A stretch of DNA of 64,000 bases from the NCBI RefSeq assembly GCF_008727735.1, contig NZ_CP044227.1, positions 1,995,001 to 2,059,000 of the forward strand. Reading direction: 5' to 3'. The notes beneath the pieces are model-generated. The model made no database searches and was not told the origin of the DNA. It saw only the letters and a list, made by a program, of their open reading frames with translations. Origin of the DNA: Flintibacter sp. KGMB00164. Lineage in GTDB: Bacteria > Bacillota > Clostridia > Oscillospirales > Oscillospiraceae. The number at the start of each line of letters is the position of its first letter. Position 1 is the stretch's first letter. The translations under genes and the position numbers were made by a program. Shown piece by piece: positions 8,187-16,346 of this stretch.

Positions 8187-9752
8187 TTAACCTCGTTTCC
8201 GCACTCGTTTCACCATATCCCGGACCATATTCGCTTCATCCAGTCCGGTCAGGGTAGCCAACAGGAAATACACCGCCACGCCGATCAGGGCGCAGATTCC
8301 CAGCAGCACCAGCTCCCCTACCTTTCCCTGGGGCAGCAGGTTCTCCAGGCCGTACCGCACCGCAAGCACCACCGCAGCCATGCCCACCGTGGACACCAGC
8401 ATCTTGCCTGCGTCCTTGCCAAAGCCGGCATTGAACACGCCTCCGCCCTGTTTTTGCAGAGGGATCAGCAGCAGCAGAGCGTACAGAGTGGAAGAGATCG
8501 AGGAGGAGATGGCCAGACCGGCCACGCCCAAAGGCTCGGTGAGCAGCATACAGCCCACAACATTGGCCAGAATGGAGATCCCGCCGGCAATCAGAGGGGT
8601 GCGTCCGTTCTGCTGGGCAAAATAGGCTCGGCTGAGAATATTCTGCAGGCCGTAGCCCACCATGCCCAGGGACACCCACACCAGAGCCTGGGAGGTGATA
8701 TTCACCGAGAATTCGTCAAAGGCTCCGCCTCCGTAGAGGAAGGAGACCATGGGCCGGGCCAGAGTCATCATTCCCGCCGCCATGGGCATGACGAAAAACA
8801 GACTGCTGTGCACCGTCTGACGGATGGTATCCCGGAAAGCATCCTCCTGGTGCTCCGCCGTCAGCCGGGAGAGCTTGGGGAAGATCACATTGGTGATGGA
8901 GAGGATAAACACGCCCGCCACCACCAGATACAGGTTGGTGGAGTATTCCATGGCCGACACGCCCGCTCCATCGTAGAGGTGGGAGCCGAACTTGGTATTG
9001 ATGGTCAGGTTGATGGGCTGCACCCAGGTGGAGATCATCACCGGTCCCATCAGAGAGAAGGCTTTTCGCATCCCCTCCGAACGGAAGGAGAAGTCCGGGT
9101 GGTAATGAAAGTCCAGCCGCCGCAGCGTGGGCACCTGGATGAGAGCCTGGAGAAGCCAGCCCACCAGATAGGCCGCCGCCAGTCCGTATACGCCGAACCG
9201 GTCATCCAGGAAAAAGAAGTAGCCGATGATGACCAAATTGGACACAGTGCTGATGAGAGCCGGGATATTGAAGCGGTCCATGGACTGCAAAATACCCACA
9301 AAGGAGAAGGCTACTCCGGTAAACAGCACCGTGGGGAACATGGCCCGGGTGAGGGATGCGGCCAGGGCCGCAGTCTCGGCATCGTAACCGTCGGCAAACA
9401 AAGTGACCAGCGGCTGGGCAAATACCATACCCAGCACGGTGAGCACAGCGGTGAGCAGCGCCATCACCGACAGGAAGTTGCCGCCAAAACGAAAGGCCTC
9501 TTTCTTCCCTTTCTTGGTCAGGTACTCACTGAACACGGGAATAAAGCAGGCCGCAATCGCGGAGGCAAACACCACGTCAAAAAAGACCCGGGGAATACGG
9601 CTGGCGATATAAAACGCCTTGGCCTCCATCCCGGTGGTTCCGTAGTGCACCGCCATCAGATGATCCCGGTATAATCCCAGCACCTTGCCCAGCAAGGTGA
9701 TCGCCATAACCATACTGATGGTTTTTGTAGCATTTTCGTTGTTTTTTGCCAA
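8187..9752 (-). CDS. murJ: MurJ/MviN family lipid-linked glycan flippase
   Basis: 521 residues, about 14 transmembrane helices, MOP superfamily. Recognisable family segments are TLLGKVLGLYRD near the N-terminus, FASAIAACFIPVFSEY, and GGGAFDEFSVN with a following AYFAQQNGRTPL. MurJ flips lipid II for peptidoglycan; here, as first gene of a wall-polymer operon, it could equally flip the polymer's repeat unit. The frame is open to 10037 with ATGs upstream, but none has a ribosome-binding site or homologous N-terminus. A TTG at 9752 follows AAAGGAGAGGAAAGC and gives the family length, so TTG is chosen. Confidence 0.87.
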   Translation of the reverse strand: MAKNNENATKTISMVMAITLLGKVLGLYRDHLMAVHYGTTGMEAKAFYIASRIPRVFFDVVFASAIAACFIPVFSEYLTKKGKKEAFRFGGNFLSVMALLTAVLTVLGMVFAQPLVTLFADGYDAETAALAASLTRAMFPTVLFTGVAFSFVGILQSMDRFNIPALISTVSNLVIIGYFFFLDDRFGVYGLAAAYLVGWLLQALIQVPTLRRLDFHYHPDFSFRSEGMRKAFSLMGPVMISTWVQPINLTINTKFGSHLYDGAGVSAMEYSTNLYLVVAGVFILSITNVIFPKLSRLTAEHQEDAFRDTIRQTVHSSLFFVMPMAAGMMTLARPMVSFLYGGGAFDEFSVNITSQALVWVSLGMVGYGLQNILSRAYFAQQNGRTPLIAGGISILANVVGCMLLTEPLGVAGLAISSSISSTLYALLLLIPLQKQGGGVFNAGFGKDAGKMLVSTVGMAAVVLAVRYGLENLLPQGKVGELVLLGICALIGVAVYFLLATLTGLDEANMVRDMVKRVRKRG

Positions 9753-9804
9753 GCTTTCCTCTCCTTTCCCGGACCGCAGTCCGTACCATGGAAATAATCG
9801 CTTT

Positions 9805-9833
9805 ATTCTACACCAAGGTTTTTTCTTTTTCAA
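9805..9833 (-). promoter_or_regulatory. Sigma-A promoter of the cell-wall polymer operon
   Basis: Minus strand TTGAAA (9833-9828), 17-bp spacer, TAGAAT (9810-9805), about 50 bp upstream of the TTG start of the flippase. It would drive the six-gene operon down to the hairpin at 2323-2355. Confidence 0.8.
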
Positions 9834-9920
9834 CTGTTCTTGCGCCGGATTCACGGCTTGTTCATAACTTCCTCTTGGTCGTTTCTCCCATTCCGCGGTT
9901 TTTTTGCCTGGTTTCTCCCA

Positions 9921-9949
9921 TTGAATCCCAGAAGCTTTCCTGCTATAAT
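9921..9949 (+). promoter_or_regulatory. Sigma-A promoter of the SLH-protein gene
   Basis: TTGAAT, 17-bp spacer, TATAAT, with a ribosome-binding site AAAGGAG just before the start at 10020. It is divergent from the wall-polymer operon promoter about 90 bp away, so the anchor-polymer genes and the anchored protein share one control region. Confidence 0.82.
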
Positions 9950-10019
9950 GTATTATGTTCGCCTTTTCACAGGCGCCTTTCGGCCCTATCCACATTATTA
10001 TTACAGCAAAGGAGTTCCC

Positions 10020-12821
10020 ATGAAACACGCAGTCCAATCTCTGTCAAAACGAGCTGCGGCAGTGCTTCTGGCCGCAGCGCTCGCTCTTCCAACCGCCTAT
10101 GCCTCGGCTGGGACCCGTTGGCTGACCTCCTCTCAGACCCTCACCGATGGTCTGACTTATGTCAACACCATAACCCAGCATTCCTCCGCCGGGCGGGTGG
10201 AGAGTTACTCCTTCCAGCTCAGCCCCGACAGCGATGTCTACCCCATCATGGTCCAGTCCTCGGGCACAGCCTACGGCGCGGCCACCATTAACAAGGCCAT
10301 CAGCTACGCGGAAAGTATGGGCTATAACGTCATCGGCGGCATCAACAGTGACTTTTTCGGAAACGGCGGCGTTCCTCTTGGCATCTCCATCGAGGACGGC
10401 ATCTACAAGTCCAGCCCCGAGGGCAACAACGCCGTGGCCACCGTCAACGGACAGGTCTCCCTGTCTGTCTCTCCCCAGGTATACATCACCCTCACCAACC
10501 AGCGGGACAACAGCACCGTGGAGCTGACCCATTTTAATAAGTGGCGTAACTCTTCCGGCGGCCTTTACCTTTATAATGAAGATTTTTCCACTATCTCCAC
10601 CCAGACCAATGCGGCCGGCGGCCGTATGGTCCGCTTTGAAGTGGTTGACAACGGCAAAAGCACCGACCTTACCGTCAACAGCACCCTGACCCTGGAAGTG
10701 GTCGACGTCTTTGAGACCTCCGACGCCGTCCCCATCGGAGAAGATAACTACATTCTCACCGCGGCCTATGAGTCGGGCTTTTATGAGGTCTTTGCCAGCT
10801 ACCATGTGGGCGACCGGGTCACCCTGACCACCTCCTGCTCTGACTCGGTCCTCTCCAATGCCCAGTGGGCCAGCGGCGCGGGCGACATCATCGTACGCAA
10901 CGGCGCCATTACCGACAGCTCCCAGTGGGTCTACGGCAAGGATGGCCGCAACCCCCGCACCGCCCTGGGCGTCAAGGCAGACGGCACTCTGGTGCTGTAC
11001 GAGGTAGACGGCCGTCAGTCCGGCTACTCCGGCGGTCTGAGTGAAAAGGATCTGGCCGACGAGCTGCTTCAGCAGGGCTGCCAGTGGGCGGTCAACCTGG
11101 ACGGCGGCGGCTCCTCCATCCTCAGCGCCCGTCTGCCCGGCTCGGACAGCGTGGACGTTCAAAACTCCCCCTCCGGCGGATACCCCCGCAGCTGCGCCAC
11201 CTTTATCCTTCTGGTCACCGACGACCCCGGCACCGGACCTGCCACCCGGCTGGCTTTGAAGGAGGACGGTCTGGTGGTGCTGGCTGGCTCCAGTGTCACC
11301 TTGGGCGACGTGGTCTCCATCAATGACGGAGTCAAAACCGTCAATTCCCGGGTCTCCGACGCACAGTTCACCTCGAAGAATGGTCTGGGCTCCTTTAACG
11401 GCTCGGTCTATACCGCCGGCGCCAAGGGCGGCACCGACACCATTGAGATCTACTCCCCCTCTCTGGGCCTCTACGGCACCGCCCAGATCCACGTGGTCAC
11501 CGCCCTGTCCCAGCTCAACGTCACCAAGGCGGGCAGTTCCAGCTCCCTGACCTCCCTGTCCATGAAGGCAGGCGACTCGGTACAGCTCTCCGCCACCGGA
11601 ACCTATTGGTCCCGTGACGCCCTGCGCAGCGGCTCTGCCGCCAGCGTGACCTGGTCGGTAAGCGGCGGCGTGGGCACCATCACCAAGGACGGCCTGTTTA
11701 CCGCCAACGGCACCAGCAACAGCGGCACTATCACCGTCAAAGCGGGCGGTGTCACCAAGAACATCTCGGTCTCTCTGAGCAATGTCCACACCGACGTCAC
11801 CCCTGACCACTGGTCCTACACCGCGGTGGAGTACTGCTATGAGCACGGCATCGTCAGCGGCATTTCCCCCACTGAGTTTGGCCGGGATTACTCCATCTCC
11901 CGGGGCGACTTTGTCCTGATGCTTTACAGCGCCCTGGGCCGTCCCGCCGTAACCGGACAGCCCACCAATTTCACTGATGTTGCCTCCACAGATTACTATG
12001 CCACCGCCATTGCCTGGGCCAGCGCCAACGGTCTGGTCTCCGGCATCTCCGCCACGGAGTTTGGTCCCAAGACCTTGGTCACCCGGGAGCAGGCCTTCAC
12101 CATTCTGCACCAGGCCATGCCTCTTCTGGGCATCACCTCCCCCACCCCTGATCTGAGCGTACTGGATCAGTTCTCCGACAAGGATCTGATCGCTGACTAC
12201 GCCAAGCCCCATATGGCCGCTCTGGTCTCTCAGGGCGTGGCCAGCGGCGCTGGCGATACCATCAATCCCCGTGGCAATCTGACCCGTGCGGAAATGGCCG
12301 CTCTGCTGTACCGCCTGCTCACCTATGATGAGACGGAGCAGCCCGAGCAGCCCACTGTGGACCCGGACGCCACCCTCACCCTGGACCCCACCCAGTCCCA
12401 GCTGGCCTCGGCCCAATCTCTCCAGATCCAGGCCGTGCTCACCGGAGCTCAGGGAACGGTCTCCTGGCGCTCCAGTGATCCTACCATCGCCGCCGTCTCT
12501 TCCGATGGCACCGTGACCAATGTGTACACCGGCAGCGGCACCGCCCAGGTCACCATCACCGCCACGCTGGGCTCCCTGTCCGCCAGCGCCGTGTTCACCT
12601 GCGAAAGCGCGGAGCAGGTGGGTCAAGTGACCGCCGAACCCAGCCTGAATGTGCGCTCCGGTCCCGGCACCACTTACTCCATCATCTCCAGCCTCACCTA
12701 TGGACGCAGAGTGGTCATTCTGGACGACAGCACGGACGGCTGGTATCAGGTCCTCTTCTCCAACGGCTCCGGCCAGGCAGTCACCGGCTATGTCTCCGCT
12801 GACTATCTTACTGTGACCTGA
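10020..12821 (+). CDS. Secreted SLH-domain phosphodiester glycosidase-like protein (NAGPA domain) with SH3 domain
   Basis: 933-residue modular surface protein. A signal peptide covers about 1-29. Residues about 90-400 form a NAGPA-type phosphodiester glycosidase domain with GINSDFFGNGG near 112-122 and the hallmark NLDGGGSS near 358-365; relatives cleave sugar phosphodiesters and some act on wall glycopolymers. Then come a Big_2-like Ig domain (about 500-590), three S-layer homology repeats (about 593-645, 650-705, 715-765; each ends in a GxxxxRxE/RG-type motif such as NLTRAEMAALLY), a second Big-like domain and a C-terminal bacterial SH3 domain (about 867-930). SLH repeats bind pyruvylated wall polymer, which the divergent csaB operon would supply. 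Start ATG 10020 follows AAAGGAG; the earlier in-frame ATG lacks a signal peptide. Confidence 0.88.
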   Translation: MKHAVQSLSKRAAAVLLAAALALPTAYASAGTRWLTSSQTLTDGLTYVNTITQHSSAGRVESYSFQLSPDSDVYPIMVQSSGTAYGAATINKAISYAESMGYNVIGGINSDFFGNGGVPLGISIEDGIYKSSPEGNNAVATVNGQVSLSVSPQVYITLTNQRDNSTVELTHFNKWRNSSGGLYLYNEDFSTISTQTNAAGGRMVRFEVVDNGKSTDLTVNSTLTLEVVDVFETSDAVPIGEDNYILTAAYESGFYEVFASYHVGDRVTLTTSCSDSVLSNAQWASGAGDIIVRNGAITDSSQWVYGKDGRNPRTALGVKADGTLVLYEVDGRQSGYSGGLSEKDLADELLQQGCQWAVNLDGGGSSILSARLPGSDSVDVQNSPSGGYPRSCATFILLVTDDPGTGPATRLALKEDGLVVLAGSSVTLGDVVSINDGVKTVNSRVSDAQFTSKNGLGSFNGSVYTAGAKGGTDTIEIYSPSLGLYGTAQIHVVTALSQLNVTKAGSSSSLTSLSMKAGDSVQLSATGTYWSRDALRSGSAASVTWSVSGGVGTITKDGLFTANGTSNSGTITVKAGGVTKNISVSLSNVHTDVTPDHWSYTAVEYCYEHGIVSGISPTEFGRDYSISRGDFVLMLYSALGRPAVTGQPTNFTDVASTDYYATAIAWASANGLVSGISATEFGPKTLVTREQAFTILHQAMPLLGITSPTPDLSVLDQFSDKDLIADYAKPHMAALVSQGVASGAGDTINPRGNLTRAEMAALLYRLLTYDETEQPEQPTVDPDATLTLDPTQSQLASAQSLQIQAVLTGAQGTVSWRSSDPTIAAVSSDGTVTNVYTGSGTAQVTITATLGSLSASAVFTCESAEQVGQVTAEPSLNVRSGPGTTYSIISSLTYGRRVVILDDSTDGWYQVLFSNGSGQAVTGYVSADYLTVT

Positions 12822-12833
12822 CTGAACGCATAA

Positions 12834-12868
12834 AAATGGACCCGCTGCAGCATGCAGCGGGTCCATTT
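12834..12868. terminator. Bidirectional terminator between SLH-protein and PAP2 genes
   Basis: 16-bp perfect stem (arm AAATGGACCCGCTGCA, 3-base loop) between two convergent genes, with A/T tracts on both flanks. Confidence 0.85.
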
Positions 12869-12872
12869 CATA

Positions 12873-13430
12873 TTATTGAAGGTTATGCTCCTGTCGTCTT
12901 TGCCAGATCCGGCCAATATATAGGGCCAGCATAGCGCACACGGTACCCACCAGAGCGCCGCCCAGCACGTCGCTGGGGTAGTGTACCCCCACATACAGCC
13001 GGGAGAGCCCCATCAGCACCGCCTGGATTACCGCCGTGCGGCGCATCCAGGTTTTGGGAAGGGTCCTGGCCCACACCAGTCCTGCGGAAAAGGCGGCACA
13101 GGTGTGCCCGGAGGGGAAGGAGTTGGGGTCGCCGGAGGTAAGCAGCGGGATCAGACCCTCCACCACCGTATAGGGTCTTGGCCGGGTAAAGATCAGCTTC
13201 AGCCCCAGGTTGGTAAACAGCAGACTGAAGATGAGCGCACAGCCCGCCAGCAGTCCTGCCTTCCGGGTGGGACGCCAGAACAGCATAGCCACAGAAAGCA
13301 CGATCCACAATATCCCCGCGTTGCCCAGCGTGGTAAAGGCCTTCACCACCGGGTCCAGCCACGCCTGCCGCACCGCCTCCTGGATCCACAGCAGCACCGC
13401 TTCGTCTATTCCCTGTATCGCCAGCGGCAT
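12873..13430 (-). CDS. PAP2 family membrane phosphatase
   Basis: 185 residues, about five transmembrane helices. All three PAP2 motifs are present: K78 with RPRP at about 83-86, PSGH at 106-109, and SRLYVGVHYPSD at 143-154 containing catalytic His150 and Asp154. Bacterial relatives (BcrC type) dephosphorylate undecaprenyl pyrophosphate to recycle the lipid carrier on the outer face of the membrane, which would suit the wall-polymer neighbourhood. Others act on phosphatidylglycerol phosphate or other lipids, so substrate is uncertain. A GGAGGAAAAAAT ribosome-binding site precedes the ATG. Confidence 0.88.
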   Translation of the reverse strand: MPLAIQGIDEAVLLWIQEAVRQAWLDPVVKAFTTLGNAGILWIVLSVAMLFWRPTRKAGLLAGCALIFSLLFTNLGLKLIFTRPRPYTVVEGLIPLLTSGDPNSFPSGHTCAAFSAGLVWARTLPKTWMRRTAVIQAVLMGLSRLYVGVHYPSDVLGGALVGTVCAMLALYIGRIWQRRQEHNLQ

Positions 13431-13451
13431 ATTTTTTCCTCCTATCCGTCC

Positions 13452-13480
13452 TTGACCGGCCCTCTCAGGACCGATATAAT
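13452..13480 (+). promoter_or_regulatory. Sigma-A promoter of the TuaH-like glycosyltransferase gene
   Basis: TTGACC, 17-bp spacer, TATAAT. Transcription would begin near 13487 and leave a leader of about 110 nt. Confidence 0.75.
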
Positions 13481-13596
13481 GGTCTTGTCCCTGCCCGTTC
13501 CCCTTGTGCGGAACCGGCAGGCAGTTATGGTATTATACCCGCTTTTTCTCCGCTGCGCAAGGGCGGCGGAGCCCTGTTTGCAGGAGGTCTGTCCCG

Positions 13597-14688
13597 TTGA
13601 AGCAAATCATCTGCCTCTCCAATGAACCCTGGAGTGCCTCCCCCGGCCGGACTCAGCAGCTGCTCTCCCGGCTCAAGGACACCCAGATCCTATATTTTTC
13701 CCCTGCCGCCCGCTGGAATGACCCCAGCTTTCACGCCAAAGGTCGGCAGGTCAAACAGAATATCACCGTCTATACGCTCCCTCCCCTTCTGCTCCCCATG
13801 GACGAGCGCTTTGGCCATTTCTTCCGTCTGGGGCAGCAGAAGCTCAGCAGGTTCATTGCCGCCAAAGCCGCCCGCGCCCGGTTCTCCGCCCCTCTCTTGT
13901 GGACCACCTGCCCGGAGCACGTCCACCTACTGGACCGGCTGGACTACGACGGACTGGTTTACGACTGCGACCGGGAGTGGGACGATCTGCCTCTGGCCTG
14001 GGAGGGCGCACTGGCCGGCGCGGCCGATGTGGTGTTTGCCGCCTCTTCCGATCTGATGGACCGCCTGTCCCCCTGCAGCAGCAACATCGCTCTGCTTCCC
14101 AACGGCGGGACCTACCCGCTCTTTGCCAAGGCCACCGCTCCCGACCGGGTACGTCCCAGTTCCCCCTTCCAGGGTCCTGTGCTGGGCTATGCAGGCACCA
14201 TCCACTATGATTTGGACCTGTCCCCCCTGCTCTACGCCGCCCAGGCCCGGCCCGACTGGACGTTTCTGCTCTTGGGCCGGCGAGAGCACAACCCCTTCCT
14301 GCGCCGGCTTTCCCGTCTGCCCAACGTGGTACTGCGCCCCTCCTGTCCCCTGATGGAGGTACCGGAACATCTGGCTCAGTGTCAGGTACTGCTCAATTTC
14401 CTCCGGGACGATCAGCCCGACTGCGACGTGATCCCCACTCGAATTTATGAGTATCTGTCTACCGGACTGCCCATTGTCACCATGGTCTGGCCCGATCAGG
14501 TGGAGCCCTATCCCGACGTGATCTACGCCGCTCACTCCCCCCAGGAGTTTCTTACCGTCTGCCAGCACGCTCTGGAGGAGATCCCATCCTGGACCGCTCC
14601 CCGCCGCCGTTCCCACGGCGCCGCAGGCGCCTGGTCTGTGCGCGCCGGCGAGGTCTCCCATATTTTAAGCGTGTCCGGACTGCTGTAA
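13597..14688 (+). CDS. GT-B glycosyltransferase, TuaH-like
   Basis: 363 residues. The N-terminus (KQIICLSNEPW) and the segment LVYDCDREWDDL followed by ADVVFAASSDLMD resemble teichuronic-acid TuaH-type glycosyltransferases. The C-terminal Rossmann half has LGYAGTIHYDLDL, FLLLGRREHNPF and the donor-site acidic stretch TRIYEYLSTGLPIVTM. An upstream in-frame ATG exists at 13504, but a TTG at 13597 preceded by CAGGAGG with 9-nt spacing matches the homologous N-terminus, so TTG is taken as start. Single gene with its own promoter. Probable role in a wall or surface glycan; acceptor unknown. Confidence 0.8.
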   Translation: MKQIICLSNEPWSASPGRTQQLLSRLKDTQILYFSPAARWNDPSFHAKGRQVKQNITVYTLPPLLLPMDERFGHFFRLGQQKLSRFIAAKAARARFSAPLLWTTCPEHVHLLDRLDYDGLVYDCDREWDDLPLAWEGALAGAADVVFAASSDLMDRLSPCSSNIALLPNGGTYPLFAKATAPDRVRPSSPFQGPVLGYAGTIHYDLDLSPLLYAAQARPDWTFLLLGRREHNPFLRRLSRLPNVVLRPSCPLMEVPEHLAQCQVLLNFLRDDQPDCDVIPTRIYEYLSTGLPIVTMVWPDQVEPYPDVIYAAHSPQEFLTVCQHALEEIPSWTAPRRRSHGAAGAWSVRAGEVSHILSVSGLL

Positions 14689-14774
14689 TCCCTGTCCGCT
14701 CTCCACCCCTGTACAACTCCCCCCTGACTTTTCCCCGTCTTCCTTGTACAAGCCTACGAATTTCCCAGGGCCTC

Positions 14775-14803
14775 TTGCAAATTCTCCAAGGATTCGATAA
14801 AAT
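14775..14803 (+). promoter_or_regulatory. Sigma-A promoter of the purine operon leader
   Basis: TTGCAA, 17-bp spacer, TAAAAT. Transcription would start near 14811 and give a leader of about 218 nt before purE, holding the small reading frame and terminator listed next. No purine G-box, PRPP or T-box aptamer signature is recognisable in this leader. Confidence 0.75.
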
Positions 14804-14837
14804 GGAACTCTGATTGATGGGACAAGGAGGTTCTTCC

Positions 14838-14921
14838 ATGGTTTGCGGATTTTTCCATTCCGTTTTTCACCTGGATTGTATTTTCCACGGTCCCAATCTG
14901 TCCAAATATCCAAAAGCATAA
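14838..14921 (+). CDS. 27-residue leader peptide in the purE leader (candidate attenuation uORF)
   Basis: Short frame starting with ATG 14838 behind ACAAGGAGG with 7-nt spacing, which is as strong as any ribosome-binding site in the window. The peptide begins MVCGFFHSVFHLDC and ends NLSKYPKA; four Phe and three His fall in the first 17 residues. Its TAA stop is 7 nt before the first base of an intrinsic terminator stem, so a ribosome paused on the last codons or the stop would cover the 5' arm and block termination. That geometry is seen directly; the regulatory role is inferred. I do not recognise the peptide. It could also be an accidental frame, but the combination of promoter, ribosome-binding site, stop and terminator argues against that. 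Confidence 0.6.
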   Translation: MVCGFFHSVFHLDCIFHGPNLSKYPKA

Positions 14922-14928
14922 GAGATGA

Positions 14929-14970
14929 TCAGGCTGTCTGTGCGCGCAGATGGCCTGACTTTTTTCTTTT
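14929..14970 (+). terminator. Leader terminator (attenuator) upstream of purE
   Basis: Stem of TCAGGC (14929-14934) with GCCTGA (14953-14958), extended inward by TCTG/CAGA and G-U pairs to a four-base loop, followed by CTTTTTTCTTTT. It lies between the purine promoter and purE, so it must be read through for the operon to be expressed. Confidence 0.8.
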
Positions 14971-15028
14971 CCAAAAACAAGAAACCTTATGGCGTTTGGA
15001 TCGGACCATCTGAAAGGAGAGAGCATCT

Positions 15029-15523
15029 ATGAGCAAAAAAGTGGCTGTGATCATGGGCTCGGATAGCGACTGGCCGGTAGTAAAGGGTGCCTGTACCCAG
15101 TTGGAGGAGTTCGGCATTCCCTTTGAGGCCCACATTCTCAGCGCCCACCGCACCCCTGCCGCCGCCGCGGAATTTGCCCGGTCCGCCCGGGCCAATGGCT
15201 TTGGCGTGCTGATCTGTGCCGCGGGCATGGCCGCCCACCTGGCCGGCGCCTTCGCGGGCAACTCCACCCTCCCCGTCATCGGCATCCCCATGAAGGGCGG
15301 CGCCATGGACGGACTGGACGCCCTGCTGGCTACCGTCCAGATGCCCAGCGGTATCCCTGTAGCCACCGTGGCTATCAACGGCGCAAAAAATGCTGCCGTG
15401 CTGGCCGCCCAGATTCTGGCTGTCTCGGATGACGAGCTGGCCGCCAAGCTGGACGCCGCCCGGGAGAAGATGGCCGATCAGATCGCTCAGAAGGAGCAGA
15501 AGCTTCAGGCCGAGCTGGCCTGA
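15029..15523 (+). CDS. purE: N5-carboxyaminoimidazole ribonucleotide mutase PurE
   Basis: 164-residue cytoplasmic enzyme interconverting carboxyaminoimidazole ribonucleotides to give CAIR. Signature segments are GSDSDW at about 10-15, SAHRTP at 38-43 and the glycine-rich [11 protein letters not shown] near 73-83, all as in PurE. No purK lies beside it, so it may depend on a distant PurK or act as the class II carboxylase; the sequence seen here does not settle this. First structural gene after the attenuated leader, with ribosome-binding site AAAGGAGAG. Confidence 0.95.
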   Translation: MSKKVAVIMGSDSDWPVVKGACTQLEEFGIPFEAHILSAHRTPAAAAEFARSARANGFGVLICAAGMAAHLAGAFAGNSTLPVIGIPMKGGAMDGLDALLATVQMPSGIPVATVAINGAKNAAVLAAQILAVSDDELAAKLDAAREKMADQIAQKEQKLQAELA

Positions 15524-15602
15524 CCCCCGCGTTCCCGCCCATTTGCAAGATCCACTTTTCAACATATCGTTTGAAACAACATCAGGAAGGAAGGATTTCA
15601 TT

Positions 15603-16313
15603 ATGAACAAACTGGAGCAGCTGTACGAGGGCAAGGCCAAGAAGGTCTATTCCACCGAGGACCCCAATGTTGTTATCGTCTCCTACAAGGACGACGCCAC
15701 CGCCTTTGACGGCGCCAAGAAGGGCACCATCACCGGCAAGGGCGCCATCAACAACCAGATGACCAACTACCTCATGCAGCAGCTGGAGAAGGCTGGCGTG
15801 CCCACCCACTTTGTGGAGGAGCTCAGCGAGCGTGAGACCGCGGTGAAGAAGGTCTCCATTGTCCCCCTGGAGGTCATCGTCCGCAATATCTCTGCCGGCC
15901 ACTTTGCCAGCAACTACGGCGTGAAGGAGGGCATTGTGTTTGACGAGCCCACCATCGAGTTCTCCTACAAGAACGATGATCTTCACGATCCCCTCATCAA
16001 CGATTACCATGCGGTCGCTCTGAAGCTGGCCACCTGGGACGAGATCGACCTCATCAAGAAGTATGCCTTCCAGGTCAACGACTTCCTGAAGAAGACCCTG
16101 GCCGAGTGCGGCGTCACCCTGGTTGACTTCAAGCTGGAGTTCGGCAAGACCGCCGACGGCACCATCGTCCTGGCCGACGAGATCAGCCCCGACACCTGCC
16201 GTTTCTGGGACTCCAAGACCGGAGAGAAGCTGGATAAGGACCGCTTCCGCCGGGATCTGGGCAACGTGGAGGGTGCCTATCAGGAGATGGCCCGCCGTCT
16301 GCTGGGTAAGTAA
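15603..16313 (+). CDS. purC: SAICAR synthase PurC
   Basis: 236 residues. It joins aspartate to CAIR with ATP to form SAICAR. It shows the family opening [12 protein letters not shown], the [14 protein letters not shown] region and [14 protein letters not shown] near the C-terminus. ATG 15603 follows GGAAGGA; the frame is open further upstream into purE but without a suitable start. Second gene in the purine operon, 80 bp after purE. Confidence 0.95.
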   Translation: MNKLEQLYEGKAKKVYSTEDPNVVIVSYKDDATAFDGAKKGTITGKGAINNQMTNYLMQQLEKAGVPTHFVEELSERETAVKKVSIVPLEVIVRNISAGHFASNYGVKEGIVFDEPTIEFSYKNDDLHDPLINDYHAVALKLATWDEIDLIKKYAFQVNDFLKKTLAECGVTLVDFKLEFGKTADGTIVLADEISPDTCRFWDSKTGEKLDKDRFRRDLGNVEGAYQEMARRLLGK

Positions 16314-16346
16314 GATTGATCAAGACTAACTTAGGGAGGCACTAAC

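Noticed and set aside
9753-10037. N-terminal extension of the MurJ-family flippase from 10037
   Set aside because: The extension is highly charged, without homology, crosses the promoter at 9805-9833, and lacks a ribosome-binding site; the TTG at 9752 has one.
14811-15028. Guanine (G-box), PRPP/ykkC, T-box or ZTP riboswitch before purE
   Set aside because: None of the conserved core sequences is present; only a reading frame and a terminator are visible.
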